DNA of 8,369 nucleotides from Bacillota bacterium (lineage in GTDB: Bacteria; Bacillota; Clostridia; Oscillospirales; Ruminococcaceae): NCBI GenBank assembly GCA_023395695.1, contig JAEWYJ010000013.1:1-8369 (forward strand), given 5' to 3'. The notes beneath the pieces were generated by a model. It searched no databases, was not told the DNA's origin, and saw only the letters and a list, made by a program, of their open reading frames with translations. Within the stretch, counting starts at the first letter, position 1; each line of letters starts with the position of its first letter. Below are positions 1 to 5,511 of this stretch, piece by piece. The position numbers and the translations under genes are program-made.

Positions 1-41
1 CGCAGGGTATCGTAATGTTATCTTATGACCGTAAGCTGTAA

Positions 42-395
42 TTATTCTTCTTCAATAAAATCGTAATCCTCGCCAAGCCGCTCTATGAACATGGCGGAAA
101 TTCTGTTAAATTCCGCTTCATCCTCAATGGCCTCAAGGAACTCCTCAACGCCCTGCGCGACAACCTTGAGAACCACCAGCTCGCCCGGGTCGGACAGCAG
201 CTCATCAGGGTCTTCGATGACCGGAATCAGAGCCAGATACTGGACGCCGTCTTCCTCCAGCATATCGGCCACTTCAAACTCATGCTCAACGCCGTCCTCG
301 TCCACGAGGGTAATAATGCCTTCGCCCGAATCGCAGCCGCAGCCGCAAGCGGAATCTTCTTCATGGTCGTGACCACAGTTGCAATGCTCGCTCAT
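42..395 (-). CDS. DUF1292 family protein (YrzB-like) with Cys/His-rich N-terminus
   Basis: This is a 117-residue, very acidic soluble protein. Residues about 25-95 match the DUF1292 pattern: a strand reading IITLVDEDGVEHEFEV, then a YLALIPV strand, an acidic loop, a VVLKVV strand and an IEDEAEFNRI helix. DUF1292 proteins are widespread in Firmicutes (YrzB in Bacillus, beside yrrK/ruvX and yrzL/ireB) and have no settled biochemical function. Unusually, residues 1-24 are rich in Cys and His (HCNCGHDH, then CGCGC), which looks like a metal-binding leader. The ATG at 393-395 is preceded by GAGAGGAGT about 10 nt upstream, and a sigma-A-like promoter lies at 428-456, so the gene seems to be transcribed alone or as the first gene of a unit running off the left edge. 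There are no membrane segments or signal peptide. The family call is by pattern recognition; the metal-binding role is inference. Confidence 0.8.
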   Translation of the reverse strand: MSEHCNCGHDHEEDSACGCGCDSGEGIITLVDEDGVEHEFEVADMLEEDGVQYLALIPVIEDPDELLSDPGELVVLKVVAQGVEEFLEAIEDEAEFNRISAMFIERLGEDYDFIEEE

Positions 396-427
396 AATCT
401 ATTTTACTCCTCTCATTTTCTAGGTAT

Positions 428-456
428 AGTTTACGCCATACGCAAACGAAAGTCAA
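428..456 (-). promoter_or_regulatory. Sigma-A promoter of the DUF1292 gene
   Basis: Read on the minus strand, a -35 TTGACT (451-456) and a -10 TAAACT (428-433) are separated by exactly 17 bp. Transcription would start near 421 and give a leader of about 26 nt before the ATG at 395, with the ribosome binding site inside it. The -35 is 5/6 and the -10 is 4/6 against consensus. Position and spacing fit the only downstream minus-strand gene. Confidence 0.55.
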
Positions 457-510
457 GAGAAACGCCTTTTGGGCATTTTATGCAAAAATAAATTATTTTG
501 TTGAAAACAG

Positions 511-539
511 TTGACTTATTTGATTGATTATGTTATATT
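511..539 (+). promoter_or_regulatory. Strong sigma-A promoter of an orphan transcript
   Basis: TTGACT (511-516), a 17-bp spacer and TATATT (534-539) make a near-consensus sigma-A promoter (5/6 in each box) in a very AT-rich context. The start site would be near 546. No convincing protein-coding gene follows on the plus strand, but a hairpin plus short T run lies at 810-851, so the promoter appears to drive a short RNA of about 300 nt. Confidence 0.6.
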
Positions 540-596
540 AAAAATACAAAAAAGGTCAAACGTATTAAGCATCAAAAATGAAAGGGGGCGATTCCA

Positions 597-647
597 GTGT
601 GCAGCGAAGAACCGTTTCATCTTATTCGGGCGGTTGCTGTCGGCTAA
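597..647 (+). CDS. Possible 16-residue peptide ORF in the orphan transcript
   Basis: A GTG at 597 lies 8 nt after a purine-rich AAAGGGGG (581-588) that could act as a Shine-Dalgarno sequence. The frame encodes MCSEEPFHLIRAVAVG and then TAA. It lies inside the candidate RNA and covers most of its predicted stem-loop, so it could be a leader peptide or a chance ORF. A longer frame from the ATG at 578 (62 codons) lacks a well-placed ribosome binding site and has a random-looking composition. I do not recognise either sequence. Confidence 0.15.
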   Translation: MCSEEPFHLIRAVAVG

Positions 648-809
648 AAACAGGGTCTGTAAGAACGGTTATCTGCTTTAGAACTCTTCTTTATTCCAAC
701 AATCTATTTGTCATAGCTATAAATCCGACGGCATTGCCTGATATTTCCGCAAATTTATATAGATGAAGAGAGATGACATTAAAAACCAATGCTGAATAAT
801 CCAATACCT

Positions 810-851
810 TAAGCGCCGTTTTCCACGAGGGAAAACGGCGCTTAGTGTTTT
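810..851 (+). terminator. Intrinsic terminator closing the orphan transcript
   Basis: A perfect 15-bp stem (810-824 with 830-844) encloses a 5-nt loop and is followed by GTGTTTTAT. The T run (848-851) is short but lies on the plus-strand side only. On the minus strand the hairpin is followed by AGGTATTGG, so termination of nrdG transcripts here would be weak. nrdG ends 127 nt away, and I see no better terminator for it in between. Confidence 0.5.
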
Positions 852-971
852 ATAGCCGATCGACTTGAAAAGCAGCGCGCCATTGGGGCGTATTTCCGCT
901 TGGCCAAGCAGACGGTACAAGCAATAAAATACCGGCCATCCCGCAGCATCAAGCAAGCTGCAGCCTTGGCG
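852..971. other. Intergenic spacer downstream of nrdG
   Basis: These 120 bases separate the hairpin from the nrdG stop codon. Minus-strand frames read through them, but they have no ribosome binding site and no recognisable protein family. I see no promoter, RNA gene or strong terminator. The minus strand contains a small GCAGC/GCTGC stem-loop without a directly following T run. Confidence 0.4.
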
Positions 972-1496
972 TTATAAAGCGGAAAGCACCGGTTTGCCGG
1001 TTGCGAGCGACTGCCTGGGATCCAACAGCCGCTGGTTTCGGCTGCCCCGAAAACGCAGCGACAGGTCACGTTCCGCCAGCAAAAAGCGGCCGTCCACCAG
1101 TAACTCGCAAAGCGAGAGCAGCTCGGTAACAGCCGGGTCACTCTTGCTCTTTTCCAAAAGCTCCTCAAAGGTATAGCCCGAAAAAACAACCACATCCTTG
1201 CCGCGCCGGCGCACCGCCTGCGCTAAGGGCAGCAGGCGGGCGGCCTGCTCAAACGGCTCGCCGCCCGAAAGGGTAACCCCGCGCAATAGCGGGTCGGCGT
1301 CAAAGGCGTCGAGAATCTTTTGCAGCGCACAATCATAACCGCCCGACGGGCTGTGCGTATCGGGGTTGTGGCAACCCGGACAGCGGTGCGGGCAGCCCTG
1401 CACAAACACGGTCAGACGTATGCCCGGCCCGTCAACAATAGACTCGCGGACAATGCCCGCGAGTCTGATGCTGCCGGTTAGTTCCGGTGCGCTCAC
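972..1496 (-). CDS. nrdG: Anaerobic ribonucleotide reductase activating protein, radical SAM enzyme
   Basis: This 174-residue protein is the usual size for NrdG. The radical-SAM cluster motif is Cys35-x3-Cys39-x2-Cys42 (CPHRCPGC), which binds the [4Fe-4S] cluster that cleaves S-adenosylmethionine. SIVDGPGIR (19-27) precedes it, and VTLSGGEP (74-81) is the SAM-binding GGE motif. The C-terminal LVDGRF, then FRGSRNQRLLD, is typical of NrdG rather than the longer PflA. NrdG installs the glycyl radical on class III ribonucleotide reductase in the cytoplasm. Here the target glycine appears to lie on the separate small protein just upstream, not on NrdD. The start is GTG at 1494-1496. It overlaps the stop of the small gene (GTGA) and has GGAG 5 nt upstream, so translation is probably coupled. 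It is the last gene of the nrdD operon. Confidence 0.93.
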   Translation of the reverse strand: MSAPELTGSIRLAGIVRESIVDGPGIRLTVFVQGCPHRCPGCHNPDTHSPSGGYDCALQKILDAFDADPLLRGVTLSGGEPFEQAARLLPLAQAVRRRGKDVVVFSGYTFEELLEKSKSDPAVTELLSLCELLVDGRFLLAERDLSLRFRGSRNQRLLDPRQSLATGKPVLSAL

Positions 1497-1669
1497 AGGC
1501 GCTCCAGCCCATCCGAAAGGCCATGCTTGACCCGGTCGTTGACCTCTGCATGCTTGGCATTGTTAAAGCGGTCGAGCGTGCCGACCAGATAGCCCGTAAT
1601 TCTGCGGATGCGTTCAAAGCCAACGCCCGCGCCCACCATTTCGACTGCTGTTGTATTGTTATTTTTCAT
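1493..1669 (-). CDS. Separate glycyl-radical subunit of class III ribonucleotide reductase
   Basis: This 58-residue protein contains the glycyl-radical signature normally found at the C-terminus of NrdD. Residues 18-30 run FERIRRITGYLVG, and the motif R-I-T-G26-Y-L-V closely fits the consensus [STIV]-x-R-[IVT]-[CSA]-G-Y-x-[GACV], with Thr before the glycine. After it comes RFNNAKHAEVNDRVKH (34-49), matching the conserved tail of NrdD proteins. Gly26 is 32 residues from the end; in E. coli NrdD the radical Gly681 is 31 from the end. I chose ATG 1667-1669 because AAGGAGGAG lies 6 nt upstream. An earlier in-frame ATG at 1688-1690 would place this ribosome binding site inside the gene. The gene overlaps the end of nrdD by 11 nt in a different frame, and nrdG overlaps its end. 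The inferred role is to carry the stable glycyl radical for NrdD and to be the substrate of NrdG. Similarity is firm; function as a separate subunit is inference. Confidence 0.85.
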   Translation of the reverse strand: MKNNNTTAVEMVGAGVGFERIRRITGYLVGTLDRFNNAKHAEVNDRVKHGLSDGLERL

Positions 1670-4001
1670 TTTCTTCTCCTCCTTGATCAATCATGCTGTT
1701 TGGAACGCGGTCGGCCTCCTCGGCAATATCGCCGCAGCAGCCGAGCGTAGTTGAATTCAAATGCTTATATACACCCAGTTTTTTGAGCTTTTCCACAGGG
1801 ATAGCCTCGCCCTCATGCCGCCCGCAGCGGGGGCATGCCTCGTCGATAATGCCGGTATAGCCGCAGACAGGGTCCCGGTCAACCGGATGGTTGATGGAGC
1901 CATAACCAACGCCGCATTCCTTCATATAACGCACTACCGCCTCAAAAGCATCCAGATTTTTGACCGGATCCCCGTCAAGCTCAATGTAAGAAATATGCCC
2001 TGCATTGGTCAGCGCGTGATAGGGCGCCTCAAGCCGGATTTTATCGTAGGCCGAAATCGGGAAGCTGACCGGAATATGAAACGAATTGGTGTAGTATTCT
2101 TTATCAGTAACGCCGGGCATGACGCCGTACTGCTTTTTATCGAGCCGTACAAAGCGGCCCGAAAGGCCCTCGGCCGGGGTGGCAATCAGCGTGTAGTTCA
2201 TGCCGGTTCGCCGGCTCTCCTCGTCGACCCGCTTTCTCATGCAGCCGATAATCTCAAGCCCCAGATTCTGCGACGCCTGCGATTCACCGTGGTGCTTGCC
2301 GGTCAGCGCCGTCAGGCACTCGGCTAATCCGATAAAGCCGACGGTAAGGGTGCCATGCTTGAGTACCTCGCCCACCGTGTCCTCGGCGCCAAGCTTGTCG
2401 GAATCCATCCAAATGCCCTGCCCCATCAAAAACGGGTAATTTTTCACCTTTTTGCCTGCCTGAATGTGGAAGCGGTCGGTCAGCTGACCGATAACCAGCT
2501 CCAGCTCCCGCTCAAGCTGGTCAAAGAAAAAGTCCAGATTGTGGTTGGCCTTAATCGCCAGCCGCGGCAGGTTGACGGAGGTAAAGCTCAAATTGCCCCT
2601 GCCGGTGACAATTTCGCGCGTGGGATCATACACATTGCCGACAACGCGGGTTCGGCAGCCCATGTAGGCGACCTCGGTTTCTGGGTGGCCGGCCTTGTAG
2701 TATTTAAGATTAAAGGGGGCATCAATGAACGAAAAATTCGGGAAAAGCCGCTCGGCCGAGACCTTGCAGGCCAGCTTAAACAGGTCGTAGTTCGGGTCGC
2801 CGGGATTAAAATTGACGCCTTCCTTAACTTTAAAAATGTGAATAGGGAAAATTGCCGTCTCGCCGTTGCCCAGACCCGCCTCGGTCGCCAACAGCAGATT
2901 GCGGGTGACAATACGGCCCTCGGGCGAGATATCGGTGCCGTAATTGAGCGACGAAAACGGAATCTGCGCACCCGCGCGGGAATGCATGGTGTTCAGGTTA
3001 TGTACCAATGCTTCCATCGCCTGATAAGTGCTGCGGTCTATTTCCTGGTCGGCAAACCGGCGGGCAAATTTATAAGCTCTGGCATAAACCTCTTTGCCCA
3101 GCACCGGCTCCAGCAGCTTTTTTTCCGCCTCGGCATAGCCGTTGTTGGCATCCAGCGCCGGCCACAGGCCGGTTGCCTCCTCCACCTTGGCAATGGTCTC
3201 GCGCACCAGCTTGTCTGCGCCGGCAAATTCGGCCATCTCAAGCGCCTTTATTAAATTGTTGCGGTACAATGTGCGGTAGCTCTTTGCCACACCTTTCGAC
3301 ATGTCAAAATCGAAATTAGGGACGCCCTGACCGCCGTGCTGATCATTTTGATTCGACTGAATTGCAATGCACGCCAGCGCGGAATAGCTTTGAATGGAAT
3401 TTGGCTCACGCAAAAAACCGTGCCCGGTCGAAAATCCGCTATCAAACAATTTGGTTAAGTCAATCTGGCAGCAGGTGGTGGTCAGCGCGAGAAAATCGAG
3501 GTCGTGAATGTGAATATCCCCCGCCATATGCGCCTTGGAGTGCTCAGGCTTTAAGATAAACATTTCGTAAAACTGCTTGGCGCCCTCTGAGCCGTATTTA
3601 AGCATGGTGCCCATAGCGGTATCGCCGTCTATGTTAGCGTTCTCACGCTTAATGTCGTTTTCCTTGGCCTCACGGAAGGTCAGCCCCTCATATATTTTCA
3701 TCAGGCGGGTGTTCATCTCACGTACCCGGGTACGCGCCGAGCGGTAGAGGATGAATTCCTTTGCGGTGCGCGCGTGGCCATCTTCGATAAGCACATGCTC
3801 AACGGCATCCTGAATTTCTTCGACAGTAGGCGTCTGGTTCCCCTTGGCATCCAGATAAGCCACCACTCGGTCGGCAAGCTTCTCCGCGGTCTCGTGATCG
3901 TTGCCGCCAAGCGCCTGCGCTGCCTTATAGATTGCCTGCGTAATCTTATCGAGTTCAAATGGAACCATGCGGCCATCCCGCTTGATAATAGACGTAATCA
4001 T
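1659..4001 (-). CDS. nrdD: Anaerobic (class III) ribonucleoside-triphosphate reductase, catalytic subunit lacking its own glycyl-radical segment
   Basis: This 780-residue cytoplasmic enzyme reduces ribonucleotides to deoxyribonucleotides without oxygen. Residues 1 to about 95 form an ATP-cone (IIKRDGRMVPFELDKITQAI), the allosteric dATP/ATP switch. The barrel follows, with GDIHIHDLDF, a Cys177-Cys178 pair in TTTCCQIDL (a likely site of the active-site cysteine facing the thiyl radical), and MGC449RTRV, where Cys449 matches the thiyl-radical cysteine. Near the C-terminus NHPVDRDPVC713GYTG and C723PRC726 resemble the NrdD zinc site. Where other NrdDs continue into the RVxGY radical motif, this one has a different 50-residue tail containing Cys755-Cys756, and then stops. 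The start at 3999-4001 is chosen because GGAGGAG lies 7 nt upstream and the ATP-cone begins at once; an in-frame start at 4067 falls within the promoter -35. It is the first gene of the nrdD - small glycyl-radical gene - nrdG operon, with NrdR boxes upstream. Confidence 0.95.
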   Translation of the reverse strand: MITSIIKRDGRMVPFELDKITQAIYKAAQALGGNDHETAEKLADRVVAYLDAKGNQTPTVEEIQDAVEHVLIEDGHARTAKEFILYRSARTRVREMNTRLMKIYEGLTFREAKENDIKRENANIDGDTAMGTMLKYGSEGAKQFYEMFILKPEHSKAHMAGDIHIHDLDFLALTTTCCQIDLTKLFDSGFSTGHGFLREPNSIQSYSALACIAIQSNQNDQHGGQGVPNFDFDMSKGVAKSYRTLYRNNLIKALEMAEFAGADKLVRETIAKVEEATGLWPALDANNGYAEAEKKLLEPVLGKEVYARAYKFARRFADQEIDRSTYQAMEALVHNLNTMHSRAGAQIPFSSLNYGTDISPEGRIVTRNLLLATEAGLGNGETAIFPIHIFKVKEGVNFNPGDPNYDLFKLACKVSAERLFPNFSFIDAPFNLKYYKAGHPETEVAYMGCRTRVVGNVYDPTREIVTGRGNLSFTSVNLPRLAIKANHNLDFFFDQLERELELVIGQLTDRFHIQAGKKVKNYPFLMGQGIWMDSDKLGAEDTVGEVLKHGTLTVGFIGLAECLTALTGKHHGESQASQNLGLEIIGCMRKRVDEESRRTGMNYTLIATPAEGLSGRFVRLDKKQYGVMPGVTDKEYYTNSFHIPVSFPISAYDKIRLEAPYHALTNAGHISYIELDGDPVKNLDAFEAVVRYMKECGVGYGSINHPVDRDPVCGYTGIIDEACPRCGRHEGEAIPVEKLKKLGVYKHLNSTTLGCCGDIAEEADRVPNSMIDQGGEENEK

Positions 4002-4011
4002 TGGAGCTCCT

Positions 4012-4027
4012 CCACAATATATTGTAT
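4012..4027. promoter_or_regulatory. NrdR box 2 (leader of nrdD)
   Basis: A 16-bp site centred on the perfect palindrome ACAATATATTGT (4014-4025) fits 14 of 16 positions of the NrdR-box consensus acaCwAtATaTwGtgt. It lies just downstream of the predicted start site, next to the ribosome binding site. NrdR is the zinc-finger/ATP-cone repressor of ribonucleotide reductase genes in most bacteria. Its boxes come in pairs spaced by about three helical turns, as here (33 bp centre to centre). Confidence 0.8.
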
Positions 4028-4038
4028 TTGACCATTTG

Positions 4039-4067
4039 ATTCTACCACTATATAGAGTGTGTGTCAA
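4039..4067 (-). promoter_or_regulatory. Promoter of the nrdD operon
   Basis: Read on the minus strand, a perfect -35 TTGACA (4062-4067), a 17-bp spacer and a -10 TAGAAT (4039-4044) form a near-consensus sigma-A promoter. The start site would be near 4032, giving a leader of about 30 nt before the ATG at 4001. One NrdR box fills the spacer, so repressor binding would block RNA polymerase directly. The -35 overlaps a 10-bp palindrome GTCAATTGAC (4063-4072). Confidence 0.8.
4045..4060. promoter_or_regulatory. NrdR box 1 (inside the nrdD promoter spacer)
   Basis: CCACTATATAGAGTGT fits 14 of 16 positions of the NrdR-box consensus. It occupies the spacer between the -35 and -10 elements and is separated from box 2 by 17 bp. 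Two good boxes in this arrangement make NrdR control of the operon very likely, although nrdR itself is not in the window. Confidence 0.78.
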
Positions 4068-4171
4068 TTGACTAAGTGTTTTTTGTTATCAAAAGCTTCG
4101 TTAATATTTTTGTGCCATTTGCCTTTTTATTTAGAACAATTCACTATTTGAGACACCGTTTTTTTCCATAT

Positions 4172-5383
4172 TTAATGTGAAGTCTTGTTTCTTGGGCCGT
4201 GCGCTTTACCCGCCGCTCCAAACAGCAGCCCGCCCGCCAGAAGACTTAAAAGCGAACAGAGCAGCCACATGGGGTCATAAGCACCGGTGCGGTCAAACCA
4301 CAAGCCGGCCAACGGTACGCCGCCGGCCGCGCCAGCCGACGCCGCAAAGGTCAGCCGTGCAGAAATACGGGCATAATCTTTGCGCCCGAACAGCCCGGCC
4401 GCAAATACATTGCCGGGAATGGCATTGGCACACGCGCAGCCTGCCAGCAGAACCGAATATAAAAAGCCGATTTGCCGGCATTGCGCCAGCACCAGCGCTG
4501 TAGCCGAACCGGCCAGCAAAACCGTGCCCAACAGCAGCGCCCCGGCTTTGAGTCCGAATTTATCCAGCGCCGCGCCGTAAGCGGGCTTGGAAACCGACAT
4601 CAGCAACGTGGCGACCGAGGAGACCATGGCTGCTGACATCGCGCCAAAGCCGATATCGGTCAGGTAGGGTATGGCATGGTTATACAGCGAAAGATTAACA
4701 AAATTTGCACAAAACAGCCCTGCAAACAGCAGCCAGAAGCAGACGGTTTTCATTGCATCGGCGCAGTCTGTTCCGCCCGCCGCCGTCTCTGTTTCACAGC
4801 CGGGCGTACCGCCGCCGCCGCGCACCAGCAAAAGAACAGTCGGCAAAAGCACGGCAAGGCCGACTGCGCTTTGAAGTCGATAGCCCCAACGCCAACCGTA
4901 GCGCTCAATAGTCAGTTGCAGCAACGGAATCATCAAGGACGAAAAAACACCCACCCCCGCAAACGACGCACCCATTGCCACGCCTCTGCTGTTACGCAAA
5001 TTCCGCTCTATTAAAACCCCAACGGTCAGCATGGTAAGACCGTTTATTCCCAGCCCGTTAACAAAGGCACACAAATAAAATTGCCACAGCTTATTACAAA
5101 AGGAGTAAGCCAGCGGCACCGACCCGCAAAGCAGGGAACAAAGGAGTAAAATTCGCCTGATCGGCACCGTTTGCAGCCACCGGCCAAACAGCAGCAGCAC
5201 CGTCATTGACGACAGAATTGACAGGGTGCCTGTCAGTGTAAAGCCGCCGCGGGAAAATCCGAGCGCATGGCAGACGGGTGTTACAAAAACGCCCATACAA
5301 TTGCTGAAAACGCCAATACCGGCCCCGGTAATCAAAGCGCCGGTCATAATAATTTTTCGTTGCGCTTTTTGTTCATTGTTCAT
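4172..5383 (-). CDS. Major facilitator superfamily (MFS) transporter, substrate unknown
   Basis: This 403-residue, strongly hydrophobic protein is the usual MFS size, and its hydrophobic pattern is compatible with 12 transmembrane helices in two halves. Loop 2-3 has a degenerate motif-A sequence GRWLQTVPIRR (67-77), and the equivalent loop in the second half has YGAALDKFGLKAG around Asp274. The central cytoplasmic loop (about 190-215) is short and rich in Gly/Thr. Overall style (ITGAGIGVFSNCMGVFVTPVC, then GFSRGGFTLTGT) resembles the monocarboxylate/oxalate-formate branch, but the substrate cannot be read from the sequence. The ATG at 5381-5383 has GGGGGT 8 nt upstream. An in-frame TTG at 5434 lacks a ribosome binding site and adds a non-conserved leader. 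The gene is divergent from the metal-sensor operon and shares its 128-bp intergenic region. No clear terminator separates it from the nrdD promoter, 105 bp downstream. Confidence 0.85.
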   Translation of the reverse strand: MNNEQKAQRKIIMTGALITGAGIGVFSNCMGVFVTPVCHALGFSRGGFTLTGTLSILSSMTVLLLFGRWLQTVPIRRILLLCSLLCGSVPLAYSFCNKLWQFYLCAFVNGLGINGLTMLTVGVLIERNLRNSRGVAMGASFAGVGVFSSLMIPLLQLTIERYGWRWGYRLQSAVGLAVLLPTVLLLVRGGGGTPGCETETAAGGTDCADAMKTVCFWLLFAGLFCANFVNLSLYNHAIPYLTDIGFGAMSAAMVSSVATLLMSVSKPAYGAALDKFGLKAGALLLGTVLLAGSATALVLAQCRQIGFLYSVLLAGCACANAIPGNVFAAGLFGRKDYARISARLTFAASAGAAGGVPLAGLWFDRTGAYDPMWLLCSLLSLLAGGLLFGAAGKAHGPRNKTSH

Positions 5384-5443
5384 GTGCTGCACCCCCAAAG
5401 AATAGTCTGCCCGCAGCAGCAAAATTTTTTCCAAGGAAAAACC

Positions 5444-5477
5444 AACATATGCTTGACTGTTTATATGTTCATATGTT
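5444..5477. promoter_or_regulatory. Candidate operator for the ArsR-family metal sensor
   Basis: AACATATG (5444-5451) and CATATGTT (5470-5477) form an 8-bp inverted repeat across the -35 region. Within the promoter spacer a shorter inverted repeat, ATATG-TT-CATAT (5463-5474), overlaps a tandem TATATGTT/CATATGTT (5462-5477). SmtB/CzrA-type repressors bind AT-rich imperfect 12-2-12 palindromes containing TGAACA; the minus strand here contains TATGAACATAT. The fit to the full consensus is partial, so the exact boundaries are uncertain. Confidence 0.5.
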
Positions 5478-5482
5478 AATAT
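5453..5482 (+). promoter_or_regulatory. Promoter of the metal sensor / exporter operon
   Basis: TTGACT (5453-5458) and TAATAT (5477-5482), 18 bp apart, give a reasonable sigma-A promoter with a start near 5489. The repeats proposed as an operator lie across its -35 and spacer, as expected for a repressor-controlled promoter. Confidence 0.55.
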
Positions 5483-5511
5483 TTAAATGCAATTACAAGC
5501 GAGGTGAAACT

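Larger units (their letters stand above)
546..851 (+). ncRNA. Candidate small structured RNA of unknown family
   Basis: The boundaries come from the promoter at 511-539 and the intrinsic-terminator-like hairpin ending at 851. Some pairing is visible. Positions 564-572 can pair with 789-797 (9 bp with one mismatch), which would close the molecule. A stem-loop forms from CAGC (602-605) and AACCG (610-614) with CGGTT (631-635) and GCTG (636-639), leaving a 4-nt bulge and a 16-nt loop. I do not recognise 6S, SRP, tmRNA, RNase P, T-box or a known riboswitch core. The alternatives are a leader encoding a short peptide (597-647), a decayed gene, or a promoter with no stable product. Existence of a transcript is inferred from promoter and terminator; a function cannot be assigned. 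Confidence 0.35.

Noticed and set aside
717..956. 79-codon minus-strand frame across the hairpin
   Set aside because: It reads through the perfect hairpin at 810-844, lacks a ribosome binding site, and its translation resembles no family I know.
1670..1690. Seven-residue longer start for the glycyl-radical protein
   Set aside because: AAGGAGGAG lies 6 nt before the second ATG (1667-1669) and would be inside the gene with the upstream start, which has no ribosome binding site of its own.
1853..1868. VCGYTG (around Gly714) in NrdD as its own glycyl-radical site
   Set aside because: It lacks the Arg two residues before the Cys, lies 66 residues from the C-terminus instead of about 30, and forms part of the zinc motif together with CPRC. 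The separate RRITGY protein is a much better match.
2355..3254. 299-codon plus-strand open frame opposite nrdD
   Set aside because: It is entirely antisense to well-conserved NrdD coding sequence, has no recognisable domain or ribosome binding site, and is the kind of open shadow frame that GC-rich codon use produces.
4002..4067. N-terminal extension of NrdD from an in-frame start at 4067
   Set aside because: It would start inside the promoter -35 and run through both NrdR boxes. The ATG at 4001 has a strong ribosome binding site and begins directly with the ATP-cone.
4081..4120. Possible Rex or FNR site upstream of nrdD
   Set aside because: TTGTTATCAAAAGC and the nearby TTAATA only loosely resemble a Rex operator, with the wrong spacing and mismatched arms, and no TTGAT-N4-ATCAA site is present.
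5449..5511. 21-residue upstream extension of the ArsR-family sensor
   Set aside because: It would begin before the predicted promoter -35 and has no ribosome binding site. GAGGTGA before ATG 5512 and the family's usual length favour the shorter form.
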